Below are positions 1-7,895 of a stretch of 64,000 bases of DNA, piece after piece. This DNA is from WHSO01 sp963732875. GTDB lineage: Bacteria; Pseudomonadota; Alphaproteobacteria; SMXQ01. The stretch is taken from contig CAVTBD010000002.1 of assembly GCA_963732875.1 (NCBI GenBank), positions 1,054,001-1,118,000 of the forward strand, read 5' to 3'. Positions within the stretch are counted from its first letter, which is position 1. Every line of letters begins with the position of its first letter. The notes beneath the pieces are model-generated. The model saw nothing but the letters and a program-made list of their open reading frames with translations. It did no database searches and had not been told where the DNA came from. Made by a program: the position numbers and the translations under genes.

Positions 1-1
1 C

Positions 2-1039
2 GGACGCATTAGCGCGTTCGGCCTGCTGGAGCTGTCGCGCCAACGCCTGCGTCCGAGCCTGATCGAGGCGTCCACCACGACCTGCCCGTACTGCCACGGC
101 ACCGGCCTGATCCGCTCGACCGAATCGGCCGCGCTGCACGTGCTGCGCGCGATCGAGGAAGAAGGCATCCGTCACCGCTCGACCGAGCTGCGCATCGCGG
201 TCGCGGTCAACGTCGCCCTCTACATCCTCAACCAGAAGCGCGACATGCTGCATGCGATCGAGCGCCGCTACGGTTTCCGGGTGCTGATCTCGGGCGACGA
301 TAGCCTGATCCCGCCCGACTACAATCTGGAACGCATCGAGGGCAAGCCAGCCGTCGAGGCGCGCCCGGAGGCCGCTCTGCCCGCCCCAGTCGAGGAAGCC
401 GCTGAGGCCGAGGAAAACGCGGCCGAGGACAGCGCCCCCGAGGACGAGGGCGAAACTGCCACCGCCGCCGGCGAAGGCGAGGATGACGGCGAGGAGCGCG
501 GCGGTCGCCGTCGGCGCCGCAGGCGCCGCCGTCCCCATCGCGACGACGAGGCCCAGGACGGCGCGCGGCCCCAGGCCGCCGCCCCGGCGCAAACCGTCGA
601 GGATGACGAAGACAGCCAGGCCGACGGCGAGGAAGCCGGTGCCGAAGAAACTGCGGAAGCGGCCGGCGACGGTGCCGAGAAGCCCAAGCGCCGCCGGCGC
701 GGACGTCGCGGCGGACGCCGCCGCGGCCGCAACCGCGAGCGCCAGGACGGCGAAGCCGAGGGCCCCGAGATGCAGGCCGAGCCGTCAACCGGCGAGGAGA
801 ATGCGCCGCCGGCGGAGGACGCCGAGCCCGAGGATGCCACACCCTTGGCCGAGGAAGAGCCGGTCGCGGCGCACCATGCCGAGCCGCAGCCGTCGCACCA
901 TCCCGAACACGTGAACGGCAACGGCGATGCGGGTGTCGCGGTGGAAGCGCCGGAACAGCCCGTGCCGATGGAGGCCGAGGTCGCCGCCAAGGGCGAGGGT
1001 CCACGGCGCAAGGGGTGGTGGAACCGCTTCGGCGGCTGA
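2..1039 (+). CDS. rne: Ribonuclease E, C-terminal part (5' end outside window)
   Basis: Endoribonuclease of the RNA degradosome; about 345 C-terminal residues are present and the frame is open from base 2. The Zn-link that joins protomers is visible as CPYC at about residues 28-31 of the fragment, followed by the end of the small domain (STELRIAV, then LNQKRDML). From about residue 115 the protein becomes a disordered scaffold alternating acidic Glu/Asp/Ala stretches with two arginine-rich blocks, as expected for the RNA- and partner-binding half. It ends in KGWWNRFGG; a terminal GWW motif is known to bind PNPase in Caulobacter RNase E, so degradosome assembly with PNPase is inferred. A strong hairpin follows the stop. 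Confidence 0.95.
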   Translation, partial: GRISAFGLLELSRQRLRPSLIEASTTTCPYCHGTGLIRSTESAALHVLRAIEEEGIRHRSTELRIAVAVNVALYILNQKRDMLHAIERRYGFRVLISGDDSLIPPDYNLERIEGKPAVEARPEAALPAPVEEAAEAEENAAEDSAPEDEGETATAAGEGEDDGEERGGRRRRRRRRRPHRDDEAQDGARPQAAAPAQTVEDDEDSQADGEEAGAEETAEAAGDGAEKPKRRRRGRRGGRRRGRNRERQDGEAEGPEMQAEPSTGEENAPPAEDAEPEDATPLAEEEPVAAHHAEPQPSHHPEHVNGNGDAGVAVEAPEQPVPMEAEVAAKGEGPRRKGWWNRFGG

Positions 1040-1066
1040 CCCCGGGAAAATCCGTATCTATGGAGC

Positions 1067-1095
1067 GCGGGCCCCTTCCGGGGCCCGCGTCGTTT
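1067..1095 (+). terminator. Hairpin terminator after rne
   Basis: A perfect 9-bp GC stem (GCGGGCCCC / GGGGCCCGC) with a TTCC loop starts 27 nt after the rne stop. It is followed by a weak T stretch (GTCGTTTC). The 16-nt sequence just after the stem is duplicated once in tandem. Confidence 0.7.
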
Positions 1096-1142
1096 CGGCC
1101 CGCGTCGTTTCGGGAGGCTCAGGCGCGGTTACGGCCTTCCCT

Positions 1143-1341
1143 CAGCGCCGATTCCGGAAACCCCTCAGCGCCGATTCCGGAAACCCCTCAGCGCCGATTC
1201 CGGAAACCCCTCAGCGCCGATTCCGGAAACCCCTCAGCGCCGATTCCGGAAACCCCTCAGCGCCGATTCCGGAAACCCCTCAGCGCCGATTCCGGAAACC
1301 CCTCAGCGCCGATTCCGGAAACCCCTCAGCGCCGATTCCGG
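1143..1341. repeat. 23-bp tandem repeat array, 8 full copies plus 15 nt
   Basis: The unit starts CAGCGCCGATTCCGG and continues AAACCCCT; copies begin at 1143, 1166, 1189, 1212, 1235, 1258, 1281 and 1304 and look identical, with a 15-nt partial copy at 1327. There are no spacers, so this is a simple tandem array and not a CRISPR. The partial copy forms the last codons and TGA stop of the leftward aminotransferase gene, so the repeat unit is a copy of that gene's 3' end or has replaced it. Each unit contains the palindrome TTCCGGAA. Confidence 0.97.
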
Positions 1342-2489
1342 CGACGCGCCCAGGCTTCGAGGCGGCGTACCGCCTCGCGCATCTCGGCCGATGATCCGGC
1401 ATAGGAAAAGCGGATAAACCGGCCGCCATCCTCGGGATCGAAGTCGATACCCGGCGTCACCGCGACGCCGGCGCTCTCGAGAATCTCGCGCGCGAGCCCG
1501 GCGCTGTCCGTACCGAACGCCTCGGTGCCCGCGTAGATGTAGAACGCGCCGTCCGCCGGCGCGAGTGGGCCGAAGCCGCAGACCGGCAGGCCATCGAGCA
1601 GGATGGCGCGGTTCTCCGCGTAGCGCCGGACGTTGTCGGCGAGCGCGGCGCGGCACCCCAACACCGCAAGGCCGGCGTGCTGGGACAGCGTCGGCGGCGA
1701 GATGAACAGGTTCTGCGCCAGGCATTCCACGGCGCGCAGGAGGTCGTCCGGCACCACCATCCAGCCGACACGCCAGCCGGTCATCGAATAGTACTTGGAG
1801 AAGCTGTTGATCACGACGGCATCGGGATCGAGCGCGCACAGGGTCTCGGCAGCGCGCCCGTATGTGATGCCGTGATAGATCTCGTCGGAGACGATACGCA
1901 CCCCGTGGGCGCGGCACCACGCGAGCACCGCGCGCAGGGTATCGGGCGCGATCATGGAGCCGGTAGGGTTGGCCGGGCTCGCGATGATCAGGCCGTCGGG
2001 CGGTGCTTCCAGCGCCTCCAGCAGCGCCACGGTCGGCTGGAAGCCGTCCTCGCGCGCGGCAGGCAGCGCCACCGTCTCGATCCCGAGCGCGCTCAGGATG
2101 TTGCGATAGCCGGGATAGCCCGGCGCGGCGAACGCGACCCGGTCGCCGACGTCGAAGGCGGCCAGGAAGGCAAGCACGAAGGCGCCGGACGATCCGGTGG
2201 TGACGGCGATGCGCGCAGGATCGACCACGATCCCGTAGTCGGCGCGGTAGGCCTCGGCAATGCGCCGGCGCAGGGCGGCGAGGCCGAACGCCTCGGTATA
2301 GCCGAGCCGGTCGGCGGCGAGCGCCCGGCCCGCCGCGGCGAGCACGCCGTCGGGCGCGCCGGAAGACGGCTGGCCGACCTCGAGGTGGATCACGTCATGG
2401 CCATCGGCGGCGCGCGCGTTGGCCGCGGCCATCACGTCCATGACGATGAACGGAGAGATGCGCCCTCGCCGCGAGACCTTGAGCGCCAT
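1326..2489 (-). CDS. Class I/II PLP-dependent aminotransferase
   Basis: A 387-residue fold-type I aminotransferase of the aspartate/aromatic aminotransferase group, probably cytosolic and acting on an amino acid and a 2-oxo acid. Visible motifs are the NPTG loop (N174), SDEIY (D202, which pairs with the pyridine nitrogen), and SKYYSMTGWRVG with Lys232 as the Schiff-base lysine. Length is normal for the family. The substrate cannot be read from sequence. The gene ends inside the 23-bp repeat array, which encodes its last four residues and stop. The next gene upstream on the same strand begins at 4125 and stops 4 bp before this start, so the two are probably co-transcribed. Confidence 0.9.
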   Translation of the reverse strand: MALKVSRRGRISPFIVMDVMAAANARAADGHDVIHLEVGQPSSGAPDGVLAAAGRALAADRLGYTEAFGLAALRRRIAEAYRADYGIVVDPARIAVTTGSSGAFVLAFLAAFDVGDRVAFAAPGYPGYRNILSALGIETVALPAAREDGFQPTVALLEALEAPPDGLIIASPANPTGSMIAPDTLRAVLAWCRAHGVRIVSDEIYHGITYGRAAETLCALDPDAVVINSFSKYYSMTGWRVGWMVVPDDLLRAVECLAQNLFISPPTLSQHAGLAVLGCRAALADNVRRYAENRAILLDGLPVCGFGPLAPADGAFYIYAGTEAFGTDSAGLAREILESAGVAVTPGIDFDPEDGGRFIRFSYAGSSAEMREAVRRLEAWARRRNRR

Positions 2490-2493
2490 GGGC

Positions 2494-4125
2494 TCAGTAA
2501 AGCTGTGCGAAGCCGAAGCCGCGGCGGTCGGTGCGCATGTCGCACTGGCTTTGCGCGAAGGAGAAACCCTCCGGGCACGCGAACATGTTGGCCCGTCCGA
2601 GGGTCGGCACGGTCGTCACCGCGTGGCCCCGCTTGACGAGGTCGCCGGCGATGGCGCGGGTGTCGGGGCGATCCTCGATCACCACCCGGTCGGGATTACC
2701 GGCATCGAACAGGCGCGGCGCATCCATGATCTGCGCCGCGGTCTGGTTGTCGAGGATCAGCCGGGCGGCTCCGTCGGCCAGCACCACAGGGCCGACCGCA
2801 CCGCCGGTGACCGCGCCGATATATTCGAGCTGCCACTGGGTGCCGAGCCCGAGCGCCATCAGGGCGAGCGACGGCACGCCGCGCCCGGCGACGTCGGGTG
2901 GCGCGGCAATCACGATCCCGGAGCCGGGGGCGACCTTGCCCGTGCCCATCACGCCGTTCATGGTGAAGGCGCAGGCGACGGCTTGCCCGTCGACGTCGGC
3001 GGTGACCACGCTGGCCGAGCCCTGATCGACCGGCGCGCCGCCCTGCCCGGCCGCGCCCGGCACCGACACGGGGGTCGCGCGGTCGGGGCGGTAGCCCTTG
3101 AGCAGGCCGGCGATGCGCTTTTCACTGACCACGCCATCGGCCGGATCGGGCACGCCGGCGGCATGGAACCAGCGCCCGGCATCGGCGTAGGCACGTTTGG
3201 ACACCTCGGCAAGAAGATGAGGACGGTTGCCCTTGTCGGCATTGGCATAAGTGTCGGCCCGGTACAGCATCGCCCACATCTGCGCCGCCGTGATCCCTGC
3301 CGGATTGGGCGGGAAGAATGCGACCTGGTTGGCACGCTGGACGACGATGGCGGGGCGGAAGCGCGGCACGTAGCCGCGCAGGGCCTCGATGGTCATGTTA
3401 ATCCCCGCCTGGCGGTAGTCGGCGGCGAGGCGATGGGCGAACGGACCGGCGTAGAACTGGGTCGGCTGGCGGCGCAGCAGGCTCAGGCTGCCGGCCAGCG
3501 CGGGCTGCTGGATGCGCCCGCCCTCCGCCACAGGATTGCCCGATTTGTCGGCGAAGATCGCGGCAGTAGCGGGATCGGCGACCGCCTGCGGCGTGGCCGC
3601 CAGCGCGCGTGCCAAGGCGCGCGAGGCGGGATGGCCGAGCCGCGCCAGGCTTTCGGCCGATCCGACCAGCTGTGTCCAGGGCAACCGGCCATATTTGGCA
3701 TGAAGCGCGAACATGCCGCGCGGGCTCGCCGGCACCGGCAGACCGGCATACGGTCCTTTCGTCGGCGTCGTGAAATCGAGCGTTTCGGCGATCTTCCGCG
3801 CCGGGTCGTAGACCAGGCAGGTGCCGCCCGAGCCGAGCGACGCCGCCGACGGCAGCGTGACCGACATGGTGAAATAAGCCGCTACCGCGGCATCCGCAGC
3901 GCTGCCGCCGGCCGTCAGGATATCGCGTGCCACAAGCGCCGCCTGGGGCTCGTCAACGGCTATGGCGCCGCCGAAGCCCTTGACGTAGCCTTCGGCGCTG
4001 CCGGTCGGCGTACCGAACGATGAACAACCGGCCAGGAGCGCGCCGGCCGCCAGCAGGCAAAGCCCCGTTTGACGGCGCCACCGGCGCTGCCTACCCTGCC
4101 CGAACCAACGAGCGATGCTGACCAT
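2494..4125 (-). CDS. Gamma-glutamyltransferase-family lipoprotein, divergent active site
   Basis: A 543-residue member of the gamma-glutamyltranspeptidase (Ntn-hydrolase) family. The start at 4125 gives an Arg-rich n-region, a hydrophobic stretch and lipobox LLAGC (Cys34), so it should be a membrane-anchored lipoprotein. The N-terminal half has family landmarks (GGSAADAAVAAYF, LGSGG). At the junction where family members have the self-processing nucleophile (T-T-H-F-S-V-V), this protein has Q-G-S-A-S-V-V near residues 368-374, so the catalytic Thr position is Gly. Ser370 is one residue off. Autoprocessing and transferase activity are therefore doubtful. It is divergent from the M48 protease and their start codons overlap. 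Confidence 0.75.
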   Translation of the reverse strand: MVSIARWFGQGRQRRWRRQTGLCLLAAGALLAGCSSFGTPTGSAEGYVKGFGGAIAVDEPQAALVARDILTAGGSAADAAVAAYFTMSVTLPSAASLGSGGTCLVYDPARKIAETLDFTTPTKGPYAGLPVPASPRGMFALHAKYGRLPWTQLVGSAESLARLGHPASRALARALAATPQAVADPATAAIFADKSGNPVAEGGRIQQPALAGSLSLLRRQPTQFYAGPFAHRLAADYRQAGINMTIEALRGYVPRFRPAIVVQRANQVAFFPPNPAGITAAQMWAMLYRADTYANADKGNRPHLLAEVSKRAYADAGRWFHAAGVPDPADGVVSEKRIAGLLKGYRPDRATPVSVPGAAGQGGAPVDQGSASVVTADVDGQAVACAFTMNGVMGTGKVAPGSGIVIAAPPDVAGRGVPSLALMALGLGTQWQLEYIGAVTGGAVGPVVLADGAARLILDNQTAAQIMDAPRLFDAGNPDRVVIEDRPDTRAIAGDLVKRGHAVTTVPTLGRANMFACPEGFSFAQSQCDMRTDRRGFGFAQLY

Positions 4126-5483
4126 GGGAAGATTCATACGAACGCGAGCCGCAGTTTTTATGGCGCTTGCCGTTCTGTTGATGGGCGTCGGCGGCCGCGA
4201 GGCAGCGGCGGCAAACCTGATCCGCGATGCGGAAATCGAAAATACCATCCGCGCCTACGCAACGCCACTGTTTGAGGCGGCCGGTCTGACGGCCCAGGAC
4301 GTCCGCATCTATATCATCAACGACGACCAACTCAATGCCTTCGTCTCCGGGGGGATGAACCTGTTCATCAATACCGGAACTCCTGATGAAGACCAGGAAC
4401 TCGGGGGAACTGATTGGCGTTATCGCCCACGAAACGGGTCATATCGCCGGCGGGCACCTGGCGCGGTTCGCGAACCGCTCCGACACCGCCTCCAAGGAGG
4501 CCATACTTTCGACCGTCCTCGGTGTGGCCACGGCGCTGGTCACCGGCCGCGGCGACGCCGGCGCGGCGGTCGCCCAGGCCGGCCAAGGCTTCGCCCTGGG
4601 CGGGCTCGTGTCGTTCAGCCGGACCGTGGAGGCATCTGCCGATTCCGCCGGCCTCTCGTTCCTCGACCGCAGCCACCAGTCGGCGAAAGGCTTCGCCTCG
4701 TTCATGGAGACCCTGGAGAACCAGGAGTTTCTCACCGCCTCCAGCCAGTCGCCCTACGTCAGGACCCACCCCATCACCCGCAACCGCGTGCGCCAGATCG
4801 AGGCACATCTCAAGGAATCGCCCTATACCAACGTACCGCTCAATCCCAGGTTCGAGGAAATGCACCGGCGCATGGTGGCCAAGCTGGTCGGCTTCCTGAA
4901 GCCGGTCCAGACCGTGCTGCGCGCGTATCCCGCCACCAATTCGTCGGTATCGGCACGCTACGCGCGGGCCATCGCCTATTACCGCGTCTCGGCCCTCGAC
5001 AAGGCGCTGCCGCTGATCGACGGGCTGATCCGCCAGGAGCCGAAGAATCCGTATTTCGAGGAGCTCAAGGGGCAGATGCTGTTCGAGAACGGCCGCGTAA
5101 AGGAAGCGCTCGCGCCCTACCAGACGTCGGTGCGGCTCGCCCCCGACGAGGCGCTGCTGCGCATCGGCCTCGCCCATACCGAGATCGAATCCGGCGGCGC
5201 GGATCATATCAAGGATGCCGTCAAGAACCTGCTGTTCGCCACCAACGCGGAGCCGGACAATGTCTTCGGCTGGGACCTGCTCGCGGTCGCCTACGGCCGC
5301 GACGGCCAGCTCGGCCTGTCGGCACTGGCCCAGGCGGAGGCCTCCATGGTGCGCGGCCAGAAGAAGGACGCCCTGTTCCACCTCGGGCGCGCGGAAAGGC
5401 TGCTCCCGAAGTCATCCCCCGCCTGGGTCCGGCTGCAGGACCTCAAGCGCGAAGCGTCCGAGAAGGACAAGGACAAGGAGTAG
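4124..5483 (+). pseudogene. M48 metalloprotease with TPR-like C-terminus, one frameshift
   Basis: A periplasmic M48 zinc protease of the BepA/YfgC type, a family that acts in outer-membrane protein quality control. A signal peptide is visible at the start (MGRFIRTRAAVFMALAVLL). The zinc site HETGH lies at about 4428-4442 and the third ligand is in EASADSAGLSF. The C-terminal half reads as TPR-like helical repeats. The frame changes at about 4378-4379: INTG is encoded in one frame and LLMKTRNSGELIGVIAHETGH in the next, so one extra base (an A of GGAACTCC) breaks the gene before the active site. Both parts look fully conserved, so this is either a recent mutation or a sequence error. The start codon overlaps the divergent lipoprotein gene. 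Confidence 0.85.
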
Positions 5484-5492
5484 CGCCGGGCG

Positions 5493-6137
5493 CTATTCCG
5501 CGTCGGGCTGCTTCGACGGCTGGGCAGCGTCGAAGGCGGGATGGGCCATGCACGCATCGAACGCGCGCATCGCCGTCGGGTAGCCGTCGAGCGGGCAGTC
5601 GAAGCGCTTGGCATTGAAGATCTGCGGTACCAGACAGATGTCGGCGAGCCCCGGCGTGTCGCCGTGGCAGAAGCGTCCGCCGGGCGCGCCGTGGCCCAGC
5701 ATCGCCTCGAATGCGGCGAGTCCCTTCCCGACCCAGTGCCGGTACCAGGCGGTCCGCGCTTCTTCCTCCTGGCTCATGTGATCCTTTAAGTAAAAAAGAA
5801 CACGTAAGTTATTGATTGGATGCAGGTCGCAGGCGATCGAGAGCGCGAGCGCACGGACGCGGGCGCGGCCCGCCGGGCCCTTCGGCAGCAACGGCGGCTC
5901 GGGGTGGGTCTCGTCGAGGTATTCGAGGATCGCGAGCGACTGGGTCAGCACCGTGTCGCCATCGACCAGCACCGGCACCAGCTGCTGCGGATTGAGTTGG
6001 GAGAACGCGTCGCCGAACTGCTGGCCGCCATCGCGCGTGAGGTGGATGAAATGGCGCCCGGGCGCGAGGCCCTTGAGGTTGAGGCCGATGCGCACGCGAA
6101 AGCTCGCGGACGAGCGGAAGTAATCGTAGAGCTCCAC
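5493..6137 (-). CDS. maiA: Maleylacetoacetate isomerase (zeta-class GST)
   Basis: A 214-residue zeta-class glutathione transferase that isomerises maleylacetoacetate to fumarylacetoacetate in tyrosine/homogentisate breakdown. The N-terminal thioredoxin-like domain carries the zeta signature SSASFRVRIGLNLKGL with the catalytic Ser pair near residues 9-12. The helical domain has DLHPINNLRVL. Length is typical. GGAG just upstream supports the start. The upstream gene on the same strand is thiSG, separated by a 166-bp mobile-like element. No other tyrosine-degradation gene is in the window. Confidence 0.9.
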   Translation of the reverse strand: MELYDYFRSSASFRVRIGLNLKGLAPGRHFIHLTRDGGQQFGDAFSQLNPQQLVPVLVDGDTVLTQSLAILEYLDETHPEPPLLPKGPAGRARVRALALSIACDLHPINNLRVLFYLKDHMSQEEEARTAWYRHWVGKGLAAFEAMLGHGAPGGRFCHGDTPGLADICLVPQIFNAKRFDCPLDGYPTAMRAFDACMAHPAFDAAQPSKQPDAE

Positions 6138-6165
6138 TCCAGAATCCCCCGGAAAAAGGATGTGG

Positions 6166-6331
6166 CTAGTGTGGTGGATTTGAAGTTCCTGACATTATTC
6201 GGGGCAACAGCGAAAGGAACTTCAAATCCATAACCACACTAGAATCATATAGTTTCTAGTGTCGTTTCGGTTCAGAAGTTCGCCGGGAGGGTGCCCCGAA
6301 TAGGAAGCGAACTTCTGAACCACGACACTAG
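6166..6331. mobile_element. Double-hairpin MITE/REPIN-like element, copy 1
   Basis: A 166-bp non-coding element made of two hairpins. Unit 1 (6166-6242) has arms starting CTAGTGTGG then TGGATTTGAAGTTCCT, with a 3-nt bulge (TTA) in the inner arm and a 24-nt loop. Unit 2 (6256-6331) has arms CTAGTGTCGT then GGTTCAGAAGTTCGC, with a 3-nt bulge (TTC) in the inner arm and a 23-nt loop. The spacer is AATCATATAGTTT. The outer 25 nt of the two ends match each other at about 19 positions as imperfect terminal inverted repeats. Both hairpins are flanked by CTAG. The thiSG stop codon TAG (6328-6330, minus strand) is made by the element's own CTAG. No coding capacity is present. Confidence 0.9.
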
Positions 6332-7323
6332 ATCAATCCCGCCAGCGGCGAGGACGGGTCGGCGTAGCGCTTCTTGGGCATGCGCCCGGCGAGATAGGCG
6401 AGACGCCCGGCCTCGATGGCGAGCTTCATGGCGCGCGCCATGGCGATCGGGTTCTTGGCCTCGGCGATGGCGGTGTTCATGAGCACCCCGTCGCAGCCGA
6501 GCTCCATGGCGATGGCCGCGTCCGACGCGGTGCCGACGCCCGCGTCCACCAGCACGGGAACGCGTGCGTTCTCCTTGATGATGCGGATGGTGACCGGGTT
6601 CTGGATGCCGAGCCCGGAGCCGATCGGCGCCGCGAGCGGCATGATGGCGACGCAGCCCGCCTCCTCCAGGCGCTTGGCCTGGATCGGGTCGTCGGAGCAA
6701 TAGACCATCACCTTGAAGCCTTCCTTCACCAGCGTCTCGGCGGCGCGCACCGTCTCGGGCATGTCCGGGTAGAGGGTCTTCTGGTCGCCCAGCACCTCGA
6801 GCTTGACCAGGTCCCAGCCGCCCGCCTCGCGCGCGAGGCGGAGCGTGCGCACCGCGTCGTCGGCGGTGAAGCAGCCGGCGGTGTTAGGCAGATAGGTGTA
6901 GCGCTTGGGATCGACGTAATCGACCAGCATCGGCTGGCTGGGATCGGTGACGTTGACGCGGCGCACGGCGACCGTGACGATCTCCGCGCCCGAAGCGGCG
7001 ATGGCGCGCGCGGTCTCCTCGAAATCCTTGTACTTGCCGGTGCCTACCAGCAGGCGCGAGCGGAAGGTGCGGCCCGCCACCTCGAGCGGGTCGGCGTCCA
7101 CCACCGCGAGGTCGTCGGCACCGCCGCCGATGAAGTGGACGATCTCGAGACGGTCGCCCGGGGCGACGCTGGTTGCGTCGTAGGCCGAGCGCGGCACGAT
7201 CTCGAGGTTGAGCTCGACCGCCACCTTGCGCGCATCGACGCCGAGCGACTGCAGCAGGGCCGCGAGGTTCTGTGGCCCGCCGAGCGGGCGCGACTCGCCG
7301 TTTATGGTGATCTGACCAGTCAT
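6328..7323 (-). CDS. thiG: Fused sulfur carrier ThiS / thiazole synthase ThiG
   Basis: A 331-residue protein joining ThiS (residues 1-68) to ThiG (about 75-331), which makes the thiazole phosphate of thiamine from 1-deoxyxylulose 5-phosphate, dehydroglycine and ThiS thiocarboxylate. The ThiS part is a beta-grasp fold ending IVHFIGGG at 66-68. ThiG shows RSRLLVGTGKYKDF, the Schiff-base lysine context VKLEVLGD and GVGTASDAAIAMELG. Start 7323 was chosen because it begins directly at the ThiS fold (MTGQITING). Fused forms are known in proteobacteria. The stop codon is supplied by the adjacent element. No THI-box sequence is visible upstream. Confidence 0.92.
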   Translation of the reverse strand: MTGQITINGESRPLGGPQNLAALLQSLGVDARKVAVELNLEIVPRSAYDATSVAPGDRLEIVHFIGGGADDLAVVDADPLEVAGRTFRSRLLVGTGKYKDFEETARAIAASGAEIVTVAVRRVNVTDPSQPMLVDYVDPKRYTYLPNTAGCFTADDAVRTLRLAREAGGWDLVKLEVLGDQKTLYPDMPETVRAAETLVKEGFKVMVYCSDDPIQAKRLEEAGCVAIMPLAAPIGSGLGIQNPVTIRIIKENARVPVLVDAGVGTASDAAIAMELGCDGVLMNTAIAEAKNPIAMARAMKLAIEAGRLAYLAGRMPKKRYADPSSPLAGLI

Positions 7324-7368
7324 TTCTCTCCCTTGTACGAGACCGCCGGCGCCGTTCGCGCGGCGTTT

Positions 7369-7403
7369 CCGGCAGGGCGCAAGTATGGAACGCCCCCTGC
7401 CGG
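7369..7403 (-). other. Inverted repeat upstream of thiSG
   Basis: CCGGCAGGG and CCCTGCCGG form a 9-bp perfect stem around a 17-nt loop in the 139-bp gap between the small tail-anchored protein gene and thiSG. There is no T tract on either strand, so it may be an mRNA structure or a weak terminator. Confidence 0.35.
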
Positions 7404-7462
7404 TGCGCAAGGGTCCGGGGCGCGGCTTTTCGGGGACGAAGGGGGCCCGGCGGGGCCTACGT

Positions 7463-7876
7463 TCAGTGCGCGCCGGAGCCGGACAGCGAATTGAGGAGGT
7501 AGATCAACACGAGGCCGCCGCCGCCGATGGCGGCGAAGGCGAAGCTCGCCACTACCAGCTGCTTGACCAGGGACTTCTTGCGCTTGGGCGGGCGCGGCGG
7601 GGGCGGGGGCGCGGCCACCTTGATGCCCTGCTGCTGGCGTACCTGGTTGGCGGTATTGATGCGCTCGGCCTTGCTGGAGCGGAAAATGGTACGGGTATTG
7701 CCCTTCTCGGTCTCGTCGTCGAAGGTCTCCTCGACCACGCGCACGGCGGAATAGCGGTTGCCGCGATCCATCCGCTCGGCCTCCATCATGGCGAGGTCGC
7801 GGTCGTCGAAGACCGAGTCGATCTTCCACGCGCCGTTGCGGTAGGTGTGGATTTCGAAAACCTTGAGGACGGACAC
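7463..7876 (-). CDS. Conserved hypothetical protein with C-terminal membrane anchor
   Basis: A 137-residue protein I do not recognise as a named family. The N-terminal ~75 residues look like a small soluble domain (VFEIHTYRNGAWKIDSVFDD, then ERMDRGNRYSAVRVVEE). A proline-rich linker and a basic KRKK patch precede one predicted membrane helix near residues 108-130, leaving a short tail. This suggests a tail-anchored inner-membrane protein with its domain in the cytoplasm. It lies 19 bp downstream of the PAS-domain gene on the same strand, so the two probably form an operon. Confidence 0.7.
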   Translation of the reverse strand: MSVLKVFEIHTYRNGAWKIDSVFDDRDLAMMEAERMDRGNRYSAVRVVEETFDDETEKGNTRTIFRSSKAERINTANQVRQQQGIKVAAPPPPPRPPKRKKSLVKQLVVASFAFAAIGGGGLVLIYLLNSLSGSGAH

Positions 7877-7895
7877 TGCGCTTCCCCCTTCCCGA

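Noticed and set aside
1143..1341. CRISPR array
   Set aside because: The 23-bp units are directly adjacent with no spacers, and no cas genes are near.
7324..7462. TPP riboswitch upstream of thiSG
   Set aside because: No CTGAGA or ACC-type THI-box core on the minus strand; only a plain inverted repeat.
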